Source: Alteromonas sp. BL110 | Lineage (GTDB): Bacteria > Pseudomonadota > Gammaproteobacteria > Enterobacterales > Alteromonadaceae | Direction: 5' to 3' | DNA length: 64,000 nt | Assembly: GCF_003443615.1 (NCBI RefSeq) | Contig: NZ_CP031967.1 | Location: forward strand, 1,240,001-1,304,000 | In this document: piece after piece, positions 36,016-45,368 of the stretch | Layout of the letters: the number at the start of each line of letters is the position of its first letter | Position numbering within the stretch: the first letter of the stretch is position 1 | Notes under the pieces: generated by a model | Seen by the model: only the letters and a program-made list of their open reading frames with translations | Told to the model about the DNA's origin: nothing | Databases searched by the model: none | Program-made: the position numbers and the translations under genes

Positions 36016-38679
36016 TTAGAATATTTCTTCTGGCTCTGGTGCAGTAGTCTCATCCTGCGTGGCTGGATCCAACACTTCGTCATCGCGAACGTAAGTCGTC
36101 GGCTCAGTACCTTGCAGGAAGTATTCGAATAGTGTCGTATGGTCTGTACGTCTGGTCAACTTCCCACTGGTACGATCAATGCGAACACGTACTATATTTT
36201 CTGGTACGGGCATAGGTGTATGCGGTTTACTTTCAAGGGCGTGTTGCATAAAACGGATCCACGCCGGCTCTGCCGCTTTAGCACCGTCCTCGATGCCGAT
36301 CAAAGCATTACCAATCCAGTTGAACTTATCAGGATTCTTATTAATAAGGTTTTGGTTACGCGTTGCACGACCTAACTGACGGCCCATGTTATCGAACCCG
36401 ACCCAGGCCGTGGCCACCAAGTCTTTATGGAAGCCACTAAACCAGGTATCCCGCGAATCATTTGTGGTGCCTGTTTTACCAGCAATATCAGTACGCTGAA
36501 GGATGTTGCGAGCACGCCATCCCGTACCAAGCCAATAAGTTTTCTTATTCCAGTTACCATTAGCTCGAACAGCAGTGCGCATCATCTCCGCCACCAAAAA
36601 GGCATTTTGAGGCGTAATAACCTGAGGCGCTATTGCTTTTTCTCCGCTTTCATCCACGTCACTATCACCGAGTAAGATATCTTGGTTTAACTCAGCGGCC
36701 AGCAAGGCTTCAATATCCGCCTCTTCATCTTCAGGCAGCATTTCTTGCTCGCTTTGATTTTCACAACGATTACACGCCCACACCGGATTTGCTTTCCAAA
36801 GTTCATCACCGTTTTCGTCAAGTACTTTGCTGATAAAGTGAGGGTTTACTAGATAGCCACCGTTCGCAATGACCGACATACCTCTTACTACTTCAAGTGG
36901 CGTATGCGAACTCGAGCCAAGAGATACAGTTTCATCCAGCGGGATATCGTCTTTATTAAAACCAAACCGGGTTAAATAATCTGCCGTTTCTCTAAGTCCA
37001 ACACCGCGAAGTAAACGAACCGATACTACGTTTTTAGATTTACCTAGGGCTTTACGCATTCTTATCGGTCCATCGTACTCTGCCGGTGAGTTTTGCGGTC
37101 GCCAAGCAACGCCTGTAGCGGCATTCCATTGATTGATAGGCGCATCGTTTATAATAGATGCGAGTGTGTAACCGCTGTTTATTGCTGCTGAATAAACAAA
37201 AGGTTTAATGTTTGAACCCACCTGCCGTTTGGCCTGAGTAGCCCTATTAAATTGGCTTTGATAAAAGCTATAGCCGCCAACCACAGCCTCAACGGCGCCG
37301 TTTTTAGGGTTAAGCGCGATAAAAGCCCCGCTAACTTCTGGAATTTGCGAGATACGCCACTGCCCATCTTGCTGCCTGATGTAAATTACCGCGCCTTCTT
37401 GGGTGACATCTGAAGCGGTTTTAGGGTCGCTACCTTGTCTAAAGTCTGTAATGTAACGACGGGCCCAATCAAGACCGTCCCACTCGACAGTTATCGTTCT
37501 ACCATCAACTGTCAGCACATCTATCGACTGTTCATTAACCTTTGTAACGACAGAGGGTAACAAGGGTTTGATGTGAGGAATTTCTTCAAGCACTCGCATG
37601 AGAGACTCATTGTCCCAGTCTTCTCGTGTTGTTTTGTTGCTGATATCAAAACTTACTGAAAGTTGAGGGATAGGGTCATTTTTTCCTTCTGACTTAGGAA
37701 TATCCCACAAATATCCGAGTGCACCTTTATACCCATGACGCTCATCATAATCGTGAAGGTTTCTCACCACTGCTCGTTGCGCGGCAAGTTGCAGATCAGA
37801 GGTTGCTGTAGCATAAACCTGGTAACCACCCGTTTCTGCTTCTTCTTTTCCATAAATTTCTACCATTTCGTTGTAAATGGTATCTGCTAAATACGGCGCA
37901 TCGACTTCGATTTCGGCCCCGTGCTTCTTCGCTGTAACCGGCGCATTAGCCGCTTCATCGAACTGAGCTTTAGTTATGTATTCTTCATCGAGCATTCGAA
38001 GAAGTACAACACGTCGACGCTCGACAGAGCGCTGTGGCCCACTAATAGGGTTGAGTAACGAGGGTGCTTTGGGCAGACCAGCAATAGTAGCAATCTGTGC
38101 TAAAGAAAGTTCGCCTAGCGGTTTGCCATAGTACACCTGAGCAGCAGCACCGAAACCAAACGCCCTGTGTCCCAACTCAATTTTATTTAGGTACAACTCT
38201 AAAATTTCTTGTTTAGAAAGCTCTTGCTCCATATGAAGCGCAATAAAAATTTCTTTTATTTTTCGAATATAGGTTTTTTCACGGCTAAGAAAGAATCCTC
38301 TTGCTAGCTGCATGGTTAACGTACTTGCACCCTGACGCTTCTCACCAGTAAGCACCAGGCTCACTGCAGCGCGAACAATACCTATAGGGTCGATACCGTG
38401 GTGTTCGTAGAAGCGACTATCTTCAGTTGCAAGGATGGCATCAATTAATTCTTGCGGAACTTCCTCAAGTTTTACCGGGATCCGCCGTTTAACTCCATAC
38501 TGCGAAATAAGTTTTCCGTCTTTGGTGTATATCTGCATGGGGGTTTGCAGCCTTACATCCTTAAGTACAGTAACACTTGGTAGGTCAGGTTTGATATAAA
38601 AGTAAATACCTACCAGCGCTGCAAAACCAAGAAGGCCTGATAGAAAGCTAAATAAAATAAGTGGTTTAATGTACTTCAC
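36016..38679 (-). CDS. mrcA: Penicillin-binding protein 1A
   Basis: Bifunctional peptidoglycan synthase, about 887 residues, inner-membrane anchored by an N-terminal helix (LILFSFLSGLLGFAALVGI). The glycosyltransferase domain has the catalytic-Glu motif ATEDSRFYEHHG and GASTLTMQLARG. An OB-like insert follows. The transpeptidase domain has SxxK in VGSNIKPF, SKN in GKSKNVVS, and KTGT in AGKTGTTNDSRDTWF. The start is uncertain: GTG 38679 gives M-K-Y-I-K as in relatives; a TTG at 38694 would add five residues. Neither has a good ribosome site. Divergent from pilM, the conserved arrangement in gammaproteobacteria. Confidence 0.95.
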   Translation of the reverse strand: MKYIKPLILFSFLSGLLGFAALVGIYFYIKPDLPSVTVLKDVRLQTPMQIYTKDGKLISQYGVKRRIPVKLEEVPQELIDAILATEDSRFYEHHGIDPIGIVRAAVSLVLTGEKRQGASTLTMQLARGFFLSREKTYIRKIKEIFIALHMEQELSKQEILELYLNKIELGHRAFGFGAAAQVYYGKPLGELSLAQIATIAGLPKAPSLLNPISGPQRSVERRRVVLLRMLDEEYITKAQFDEAANAPVTAKKHGAEIEVDAPYLADTIYNEMVEIYGKEEAETGGYQVYATATSDLQLAAQRAVVRNLHDYDERHGYKGALGYLWDIPKSEGKNDPIPQLSVSFDISNKTTREDWDNESLMRVLEEIPHIKPLLPSVVTKVNEQSIDVLTVDGRTITVEWDGLDWARRYITDFRQGSDPKTASDVTQEGAVIYIRQQDGQWRISQIPEVSGAFIALNPKNGAVEAVVGGYSFYQSQFNRATQAKRQVGSNIKPFVYSAAINSGYTLASIINDAPINQWNAATGVAWRPQNSPAEYDGPIRMRKALGKSKNVVSVRLLRGVGLRETADYLTRFGFNKDDIPLDETVSLGSSSHTPLEVVRGMSVIANGGYLVNPHFISKVLDENGDELWKANPVWACNRCENQSEQEMLPEDEEADIEALLAAELNQDILLGDSDVDESGEKAIAPQVITPQNAFLVAEMMRTAVRANGNWNKKTYWLGTGWRARNILQRTDIAGKTGTTNDSRDTWFSGFHKDLVATAWVGFDNMGRQLGRATRNQNLINKNPDKFNWIGNALIGIEDGAKAAEPAWIRFMQHALESKPHTPMPVPENIVRVRIDRTSGKLTRRTDHTTLFEYFLQGTEPTTYVRDDEVLDPATQDETTAPEPEEIF

Positions 38680-38711
38680 TGTAACGGATACCAAGACATT
38701 TTGTTGAAATG

Positions 38712-38728
38712 ACGTATATTTTATACGT
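38712..38728. promoter_or_regulatory. Palindrome in the mrcA-pilM divergent region
   Basis: ACGTATA-TTT-TATACGT is a perfect 7-bp-arm palindrome midway between the two starts. It may be a regulator site, or simply overlap an AT-rich promoter element for one of the genes. Confidence 0.4.
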
Positions 38729-38815
38729 ATGTGTTATCTGTAGAACCATACGCACAATACTAATAGAGTAATATTGTACTTTAGAGCAACTACCTTTGAA
38801 ACTGGACACTTGCAC

Positions 38816-39883
38816 ATGAAATCGCTGTTCAAAAAAAAGCTGCCGCCCATTGTGGGCTTAGATATAGGCACGCGTCAAATAAAAGCGGTATGGCTAGAAC
38901 AATCAAAAGACGGGTTCGTCCTTCAAGGGTATGCCTGCGAACCCATTACTAAAATCGCTTTTTCAGAGCGAGATATTAAAGATTATGAATCGGTAAGCGT
39001 CGCACTTAAAAAAATTCGTAAATCGTTAAAAACCAAATTAAAGTTGGCGAATGTTGCGGTAGCAGGCACGTCTGTCATTAGCAAAATTGTTTATATGGAT
39101 CCTGAACAAAACGATTACGACCTTGAAAATCAAATTGAGATAGAAGCAGACAGTCTCATTCCCTATCCCCTCGAGGAAGTATATTTAGATTTTGAAGAAA
39201 TGGGACCAAGCCCGACTCACACGGGTAAAGTCAATGTTTTGTTAACTGCCGCTCATAAAGACCTCGTCGACAGTCGGTTATTGCTAGCAAGAGAAGCTAA
39301 CTTCGAACCTAAAATTGTCGATATGGAAAATTACGCCATTGGTAATGCATTAGACTTTTTCCACGAGCCTCATGCTGAAGATGAACCGCTTTGCTGCATA
39401 AATGTGGGTGCCTCTCTGCTACAAATATGCGTAATTAAAAATGGTGATGTGATTTACACGAAAGAGCACGCATTCGGGCTTAACCAACTAGTCAATGATA
39501 TCAGCGCCATTCATATGGTTGAACGCGAGGTAGCAGAACGCCAGTTACTAGACGGAACGCTTTCAGCTAACTGGGTGGAAGATACACTGCCTATTTTCGC
39601 CGCTAACCTTCAGCAGAATATCAACCGAGCGCTTCAAATGTATATGAGTACTTTACATGCTGAGCGACCAACGAAAATTCTATTAAGTGGTGGTGCGGCG
39701 ACCATTGAGCCATTGGTGGATATACTGAAACAAGACTTAGGCCTTGAGGTTGATTGCTTCAACCCGTTTAGCAATATGACGATAAACCCAAAACTTGATA
39801 CTACGCGACTTAGCAAAATTGCACCTCAGCTTGCAATTGCTGCGGGTCTGGCGAGCCGGAGCTTTACGCCATGGCACATGTAA
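38816..39883 (+). CDS. pilM: Type IV pilus inner-membrane platform protein PilM
   Basis: Cytoplasmic actin-like ATPase-fold protein that binds the PilN N-terminus and links the alignment complex to the assembly machinery. 355 residues. The actin-fold signatures are VGLDIGTRQIKAVWL and the C-terminal LSGGAATIEPLVDIL; the central segment is typical of PilM (SLIPYPLEEVYLDFE). ATG 38816 fits relatives; the frame opens 42 bases earlier at a TTG-type extension I reject. The 3' end overlaps pilN by 13 bases. First gene of pilMNOPQ. Confidence 0.96.
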   Translation: MKSLFKKKLPPIVGLDIGTRQIKAVWLEQSKDGFVLQGYACEPITKIAFSERDIKDYESVSVALKKIRKSLKTKLKLANVAVAGTSVISKIVYMDPEQNDYDLENQIEIEADSLIPYPLEEVYLDFEEMGPSPTHTGKVNVLLTAAHKDLVDSRLLLAREANFEPKIVDMENYAIGNALDFFHEPHAEDEPLCCINVGASLLQICVIKNGDVIYTKEHAFGLNQLVNDISAIHMVEREVAERQLLDGTLSANWVEDTLPIFAANLQQNINRALQMYMSTLHAERPTKILLSGGAATIEPLVDILKQDLGLEVDCFNPFSNMTINPKLDTTRLSKIAPQLAIAAGLASRSFTPWHM

Positions 39884-40449
39884 ATTTACTGCCTTGGCGA
39901 GAAAAGCAGCGCCAACATCAAAAGCAACAATATTTAGCGGGCTTAGTTGCAGTTGCAGCTATTGTGGGCTTAATTTTTTGGTTTATTGGTCAAGCTATCG
40001 ACCAGCAGATTAATAATCAAAACTCTCGTAACCAATATCTTGAACGCGAAATAGCCGTGCTCGATGCGCAAATTGGTGAGATTAAAAAAGTAAAAGAGAG
40101 AAAGAGCGCGGTAGAGCAGCGCATGGCGCTCATTGAGCAACTCCAGGCAAACCGTAACGTTGCACCTATTGTGTTTGATGAACTCGCCAAGCTAGTGCCC
40201 CAAGGTGTGGCTTTCGAATCAATGACAAGAACCAATAACATCATCAGAATAGAAGGGATCAGCGACTCAAACAACCGCTTATCAGATTTTATGCGTGCAT
40301 TAGACAATTCGAAAGTATTCATGGGCGCAGAGCTTTCTACCATAAAATCTGACAGCAGTGCTGCCAGAGCGATTAGCAACTTTACTCTTACGTTTTCGAT
40401 AAACCCGAACGTTGCTCCCTTAGAAATTGTAAGTAGTGAGGCGCAATAA
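39871..40449 (+). CDS. pilN: Type IV pilus alignment protein PilN
   Basis: 192-residue bitopic inner-membrane protein. The N-terminal VNLLPWRE motif (residues 4-11) is the known PilM-docking peptide. It is followed by one transmembrane helix (about 23-43), a coiled coil and a periplasmic ferredoxin-like domain that pairs with PilO. It overlaps pilM by 13 bases and ends two bases before pilO, a tightly coupled operon. Confidence 0.96.
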   Translation: MAHVNLLPWREKQRQHQKQQYLAGLVAVAAIVGLIFWFIGQAIDQQINNQNSRNQYLEREIAVLDAQIGEIKKVKERKSAVEQRMALIEQLQANRNVAPIVFDELAKLVPQGVAFESMTRTNNIIRIEGISDSNNRLSDFMRALDNSKVFMGAELSTIKSDSSAARAISNFTLTFSINPNVAPLEIVSSEAQ

Positions 40450-40451
40450 TC

Positions 40452-41063
40452 ATGAAGTTTGATGTTTCGAAACTAAAAGAACTCAACGAACTCGACTTTG
40501 AACAAATTGCGATTTGGCCGAACGAAGTCCGCATTGTTGTTGCTGCGTTCCTTGCCATATTGGTAGGCGCAATAAGCTACTACACCTTGGTAAGTCCCAA
40601 ACTACCCATTAAGGATGCCGCCGAGCTAAAGGAGCAAGAGCTTAAGCTACAGTTTGAAGCAAAATATCGTATTGCGGCTAATCTAGAAGCGTATGAAGAG
40701 CAGCTTGCGAAAATAAAAGAAGACTTCTCTTCAATGCTTAAAAGTTTGCCAACTAGTAACGAAACGCCAGGACTGCTTGATGACATCACATATGTCGGCA
40801 CATCGTCTGGCCTGACGTTTGAGCTACTTAACTGGCAACAAGAAGTACCAAAAGAGTTTTATACCGAGCTTCCAATTGAGATGGAAGTGAGCGGAGGCTA
40901 TCATGACTTCGGCGAATTCGTATCTAAAGTAGCCGACTTACCCCGTATCGTTACGCTACATGATTTCGATATTAAGCGCGAAGTCGGCGGTTTATCTCTT
41001 AAACTACAAGCAAAAACTTACCGCTCTGAAAATGCTTCGGATGTTGAAGGAGATAAACAATGA
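40452..41063 (+). CDS. pilO: Type IV pilus alignment protein PilO
   Basis: 203-residue bitopic inner-membrane protein forming a heterodimer with PilN and connecting to PilP. The N-terminal LNELDFEQIAIWPNEVR precedes the single membrane helix (about 27-47), then a coiled coil and a periplasmic domain ending in VTLHDFDIKRE. It overlaps pilP by four bases (ATGA). Confidence 0.95.
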   Translation: MKFDVSKLKELNELDFEQIAIWPNEVRIVVAAFLAILVGAISYYTLVSPKLPIKDAAELKEQELKLQFEAKYRIAANLEAYEEQLAKIKEDFSSMLKSLPTSNETPGLLDDITYVGTSSGLTFELLNWQQEVPKEFYTELPIEMEVSGGYHDFGEFVSKVADLPRIVTLHDFDIKREVGGLSLKLQAKTYRSENASDVEGDKQ

Positions 41064-41587
41064 TTCGTTCACTTTTATCTCTTTTTATCATACTACTCAT
41101 AACGGGCTGTTCACCAAAGCTTGATGATCTTCACGTCTATACCCAAAGTGTCAAGGAACGTGCACAGCCTCAAATTGAACCCTACCCGGAGTTCAAAACG
41201 CACCCGCCATTTAGCTATACTTCGAGCACACTTAGAAGTCCTTTCGACCGTCCGCGCAAAAATACGACGCCGGTAGCTAAAGCAAGGGTTGAAAACTGTC
41301 TACAGCCCAACTTTCAACGCCCGAAGGAAGCATTGGAGGCTTATGGTGTAGATGCCCTCGCCCTCGCGGGCAATTTTGCCGTCAAGGGAGAAAAGTGGGC
41401 ATTACTAAAAAGCAACGATGGCGCGCTACATAAAGCTAAAGTAGGAAGCCGTATCGGCCTGTTTTATGGCAAAATTATGCAAATTGGCACCGACTCAATT
41501 ACTATTGAACAATTATTACCTGATGGTGCAGGCTGCTGGCAAAGGAAAACAACAACAATGACTACAGCATCGAAGGCGGGAGAGTAA
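41060..41587 (+). CDS. pilP: Type IV pilus lipoprotein PilP
   Basis: 175-residue inner-membrane lipoprotein that bridges PilN/O to the secretin. The lipobox is LLITGC with Cys17. The flexible linker (YPEFKTHPPFSYTSSTLRSPF) and the C-terminal beta domain (GNFAVKGEKWALLKS, VGSRIGLFYGKI) are typical. Ends two bases before pilQ. Confidence 0.95.
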   Translation: MIRSLLSLFIILLITGCSPKLDDLHVYTQSVKERAQPQIEPYPEFKTHPPFSYTSSTLRSPFDRPRKNTTPVAKARVENCLQPNFQRPKEALEAYGVDALALAGNFAVKGEKWALLKSNDGALHKAKVGSRIGLFYGKIMQIGTDSITIEQLLPDGAGCWQRKTTTMTTASKAGE

Positions 41588-41589
41588 GC

Positions 41590-43365
41590 ATGGCCGAACG
41601 ATACATTTTTAATAAGTCTCTCAACCGAAGAGCGCCTAGATGGTATTGGCTGGCTTTTGCTGTCGCTGCAATATTTTCATTTACTTTTTTGGTGTCTCAC
41701 CCCGTAAGAGCACAGGAACCCCTGCTGGTAGACCCCAGCGCTAAACAAAACGAAACGGCTCCCGCTACTACGGTTACGAATGTAGACTTCACACAAGCGA
41801 CCAATAGTACAGCGGTAACCCTGGTGGAGTTCGTCGGTTCAGTACCCAAAGTGCAGCTCATTGAGTCGCAGGGAAAGGTGTCTCTTACACTTACCAATAC
41901 CGCTTTAGCTGAAGACCAGCTCATCGAGCTTAGTGTGGCCGATTTTGGCACTGTTGTTTCAACCATAGAAACCTTTGAAGATGAAAATGATGCACGTATT
42001 GAGATTAACTACTCTGGCCAAGTTACCGTTAAAAATACGGTAAAAGACAGTGTACTGCGCGTAGCCATTTCGCCTATGGATAGCGAACAACAAGAAGCTT
42101 TAGACGCAGAACAAAAATACACTGGCGACCCCATTTCTTTAGATTTTCAAGATGTTCCTGTAAGGCAGGTTCTACAAATTATCGCGCAAGTAAATGGGTT
42201 TAACTTAGTCACAACAGACACAGTTTCAGGGAACGTCACAATTAGCTTGTCTGGCGTGCCATGGGATCAAGCCCTAGACATGATTCTGCGCGTTAAAGGC
42301 TTAGACAAGCGTTTGGAAGGCAATATTTTGTTAATTGCGCCTGCCGACGAATTATCTGCACGTGAAACCCAAGCGCTCCAGTCTAAAAAGCAGGTGTCGG
42401 ATTTAGCCCCACTGCACACGGTAAATATTTCGGTTAACTATGCTAAAGCCTCAGCGTTAGCCACCATATTGAAATCTACCGAGGGTGGGATACTTTCGGA
42501 CCGTGGCGGCGTTACCGTGGACGAACGAACCAATACATTACTTATTCGCGATACCTTAGCCTCTATTGATGAAGCAAGAAAAACTATCAATGCGTTAGAT
42601 ATTCCAGTGAAGCAAGTGCTGATAGAAAGCCGCATGGTTACTGTGCTTGATGATGTTGACGAGCAGTTAGGCGTTCGGTGGGGGTTTAGCGACCGCCAAG
42701 ACGATAACGGCGTATCAGGTACTCTTGAAGCGGCCGATACCATTGCCGGAGGCGTGGTGCCTAGCATTGATAACCGTCTTAATGTGAATCTTCCGGTAAC
42801 TAGCGCTGCGGGAAGCATCGGCTTTCAAATTGCGAGCTTAGTTGACGGCACAATTTTAGACCTTGAACTTTCTGCTTTGGAATCAGAGAACAAGGGTGAA
42901 ATCATTGCAAGCCCTCGTATTACCGTCGCCAATCAGCACGAAGCTTATATTGAACAAGGTACAGAAATTCCTTACGTTCAGGCAACATCGAGCGGTGCAA
43001 CGTCGGTAGAGTTCAAAAAGGCTGTGCTATCGCTTAAAGTTACCCCGCACATTACGCCAGACAATCGCATAATTTTGGATTTAGTTGTAACTCAAGACAC
43101 GCGCGGTGAAACTGTGTCTACATCAACCGGCGATGCAGTAGCCATCGATACCCAGGAAATTAAAACCCAAGTACTGGTAGAAAATGGTGAAACTATCGTA
43201 CTTGGCGGAATTTTCCAACAGACTAGTTCGGACGGCGTATCAAAGGTTCCTTTATTTGGTGATTTACCTTTTATAGGCGCCTTATTTAGAAATACCTCAC
43301 AACTTCAACAGAAGCGAGAGCTACTTATCTTTGTTACGCCTAAAATAGTAACCGAAAGACCATAA
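41590..43365 (+). CDS. pilQ: Type IV pilus secretin PilQ
   Basis: Outer-membrane secretin ring through which the pilus exits. 591 residues, on the short side of PilQ (about 580-770), as there is one AMIN domain (about 65-155) rather than two. Signal peptide ends near HPVRAQ (residue 42). Then an STN domain (ISLDFQDVPVRQVLQIIAQ), N1 (KASALATILKS, DERTNTLLIRDT) and the C-terminal secretin domain with GEIIASPRITVANQ, VPLFGDLPFIGALFR and RELLIFVTPKIV. Last gene of the pil operon; a strong terminator follows. Confidence 0.97.
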   Translation: MAERYIFNKSLNRRAPRWYWLAFAVAAIFSFTFLVSHPVRAQEPLLVDPSAKQNETAPATTVTNVDFTQATNSTAVTLVEFVGSVPKVQLIESQGKVSLTLTNTALAEDQLIELSVADFGTVVSTIETFEDENDARIEINYSGQVTVKNTVKDSVLRVAISPMDSEQQEALDAEQKYTGDPISLDFQDVPVRQVLQIIAQVNGFNLVTTDTVSGNVTISLSGVPWDQALDMILRVKGLDKRLEGNILLIAPADELSARETQALQSKKQVSDLAPLHTVNISVNYAKASALATILKSTEGGILSDRGGVTVDERTNTLLIRDTLASIDEARKTINALDIPVKQVLIESRMVTVLDDVDEQLGVRWGFSDRQDDNGVSGTLEAADTIAGGVVPSIDNRLNVNLPVTSAAGSIGFQIASLVDGTILDLELSALESENKGEIIASPRITVANQHEAYIEQGTEIPYVQATSSGATSVEFKKAVLSLKVTPHITPDNRIILDLVVTQDTRGETVSTSTGDAVAIDTQEIKTQVLVENGETIVLGGIFQQTSSDGVSKVPLFGDLPFIGALFRNTSQLQQKRELLIFVTPKIVTERP

Positions 43366-43388
43366 GTACATTTTCACCTACAAAAAAC

Positions 43389-43411
43389 GCGCATCTTGAT
43401 GCGCTTTTTTT
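43389..43411 (+). terminator. Rho-independent terminator of pilMNOPQ
   Basis: GCGCATC-TT-GATGCGC stem (43389-43395 / 43398-43404) followed by TTTTTTT. It separates the pil operon from aroK. The left flank also carries AAAAAA, so the structure can work both ways. Confidence 0.85.
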
Positions 43412-43633
43412 GTTTTGAGGCTTTTTTTGTAACTAATTTTACAGGTATACACTATTTGTTAGTAACAAAACTTGCATCGCCTTGCATGAAACTGAGATAA
43501 TCCCTGCCTCGAAATTTAAGCGAGGTTTAAGGAGTGGTGCTTATTGGAAACTAAATAGGCACGAGTCAATGGGTAGGCTGGTAAGGCAACAGTGCACTGC
43601 CCCTAACATGATTAAGTTGTGATATAAGCAAAT

Positions 43634-44149
43634 ATGGCTGAAAAACGTAATATCTTTTTAGTTGGCCCAATGGGTGCTGGCAAAAGTACCATCGGTAGAC
43701 ATCTGGCAGACGAACTTCACCTAGATTTTTTTGATTCGGATCAGGAAATTGAGCGCCGTACAGGTGCAGATATCGCTTGGATCTTCGATTTAGAAGGCGA
43801 AGACGGTTTCCGCAATCGTGAAGAAAACGTCATTAACGATTTGACAGATAAGCAAGGTATTGTACTTGCCACTGGCGGCGGTTCTATTGTAACTAAAGCG
43901 GTGCGTAATCGTTTATCTGCTCGCGGCATTGTTGTTTACCTTCAAACCACAATCGATAAGCAAGTTGCACGTACACAACGCGACAAACGTCGCCCTTTGC
44001 TACAAAACGAAGATCCGGAACAAGTTCTTCGCGATCTTGCAGAAATGCGCAACCCGCTTTACGAAGAAGTTGCTGATTACATTGTTGATACAGACGACCA
44101 GAGCGCGCGTGCTGTAGCAAATCAAATTATCAGTAAAATCGGTCTATAA
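43634..44149 (+). CDS. aroK: Shikimate kinase I
   Basis: Phosphorylates shikimate to shikimate 3-phosphate in aromatic amino-acid synthesis. 171 residues. The P-loop is GPMGAGKST (11-19); the shikimate-binding [11 protein letters not shown] and the GGGS region (ATGGGSIV) are present, with the lid RDKRRPLL. Followed by aroB after 30 bases, the standard aroKB-damX-dam arrangement. Confidence 0.97.
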   Translation: MAEKRNIFLVGPMGAGKSTIGRHLADELHLDFFDSDQEIERRTGADIAWIFDLEGEDGFRNREENVINDLTDKQGIVLATGGGSIVTKAVRNRLSARGIVVYLQTTIDKQVARTQRDKRRPLLQNEDPEQVLRDLAEMRNPLYEEVADYIVDTDDQSARAVANQIISKIGL

Positions 44150-44179
44150 ATTAAATATGTATTAGGAGGTGCTACGCCA

Positions 44180-45247
44180 ATGTCAACCTTAACTGTGGAA
44201 CTTGGAGAACGTAGCTATCCTATACAGATAGAGGCTGGGCTGCTTTCGCAACCCGGCCTTTTTAGTGCCTGTATAAAAGGTCCGCTGGCAGTTATCGTAA
44301 CAAACGAGACCGTTGCGCCCCTTTACTTAGAAACCGCCAAGGCAGCATGTGGTGACGTTCACGTTGAAACTATCATTTTGCCAGATGGCGAGCAGTACAA
44401 GAATTTAGAACAATTCGAAGTGGTCATGACTCGCCTGCTCGAATTGAATGCGGCAAGAGACACCACATTAATCGCCCTTGGTGGTGGTGTGATAGGAGAT
44501 CTCACAGGCTTTGTTGCAGCAACTTACCAACGCGGTGTGCCTTTTATTCAAGTGCCTACTACCCTGCTTTCTCAAGTTGATTCCTCGGTAGGCGGAAAAA
44601 CCGCAGTAAATCACCCTCTGGGTAAAAACATGATTGGTGCTTTTTACCAACCTGTTTATGTTGCTATCGATACCGACTCGCTGGCGACACTACCGACAAG
44701 AGAATTTGCTGCTGGTATGGCAGAGGTTATTAAATACGGCATCATTTACGATGCATCGTTTTTTACGTGGCTTGAAGAAAACGTTAACGCACTTACGTCT
44801 CTTAATACTGAAATCCTTACCTACGCCATTTCCCGCTGCTGTGAAATAAAAGCAGAAGTTGTTGCGAAAGATGAACGGGAAGGTGGCCTACGCGCCATTC
44901 TTAACTTAGGCCACACGTTTGGTCATGCTATTGAAGCCGAACAAGGTTATGGCAATTGGCTACACGGCGAAGCGGTAGCCGCTGGTACTATAATTGCTTG
45001 TAAAGCTGCTGAAGCATTAACATGGTTTGAAGCGTCAGAAACCCGACGCGTGTCAGCGCTGTTCGAAGCTTTTGCGCTGCCTATTGCAGGGCCTAGTAGC
45101 ATGACGAAAGACGACTATGTTAAGCACATGAAACGCGATAAGAAAGTGGAAGCGGGCAGTATTCGATTTGTACTTCCTCAAGGCATTGGCAAAGCGGTTG
45201 TCACCAAAGACGTTACAGACGCCATCCTTACTGACATTCTATCTTAG
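44180..45247 (+). CDS. aroB: 3-dehydroquinate synthase
   Basis: Second step of the shikimate pathway, converting DAHP to 3-dehydroquinate with NAD and a divalent metal. 355 residues. The NAD-binding DGEQYKNLE and [19 protein letters not shown] are visible, as is the substrate/active-site region [18 protein letters not shown]. The metal-ligand His motifs are [12 protein letters not shown] and [15 protein letters not shown] lies upstream of the ATG. Confidence 0.97.
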   Translation: MSTLTVELGERSYPIQIEAGLLSQPGLFSACIKGPLAVIVTNETVAPLYLETAKAACGDVHVETIILPDGEQYKNLEQFEVVMTRLLELNAARDTTLIALGGGVIGDLTGFVAATYQRGVPFIQVPTTLLSQVDSSVGGKTAVNHPLGKNMIGAFYQPVYVAIDTDSLATLPTREFAAGMAEVIKYGIIYDASFFTWLEENVNALTSLNTEILTYAISRCCEIKAEVVAKDEREGGLRAILNLGHTFGHAIEAEQGYGNWLHGEAVAAGTIIACKAAEALTWFEASETRRVSALFEAFALPIAGPSSMTKDDYVKHMKRDKKVEAGSIRFVLPQGIGKAVVTKDVTDAILTDILS

Positions 45248-45368
45248 TCATTCGCGTTCGCGACAAACTGGCAGCGTGTCCTTTTATTATTCCTGATACG
45301 CGGGAAACTTTTAATAAGGTGCGTTGCTAGACAGTTTTTAAAGCAACGGTGAATAAGGGCAAACTCCC

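Noticed and set aside
42438..42818. 126-codon open frame antisense to pilQ
   Set aside because: Inside the conserved secretin gene; no independent evidence of coding.
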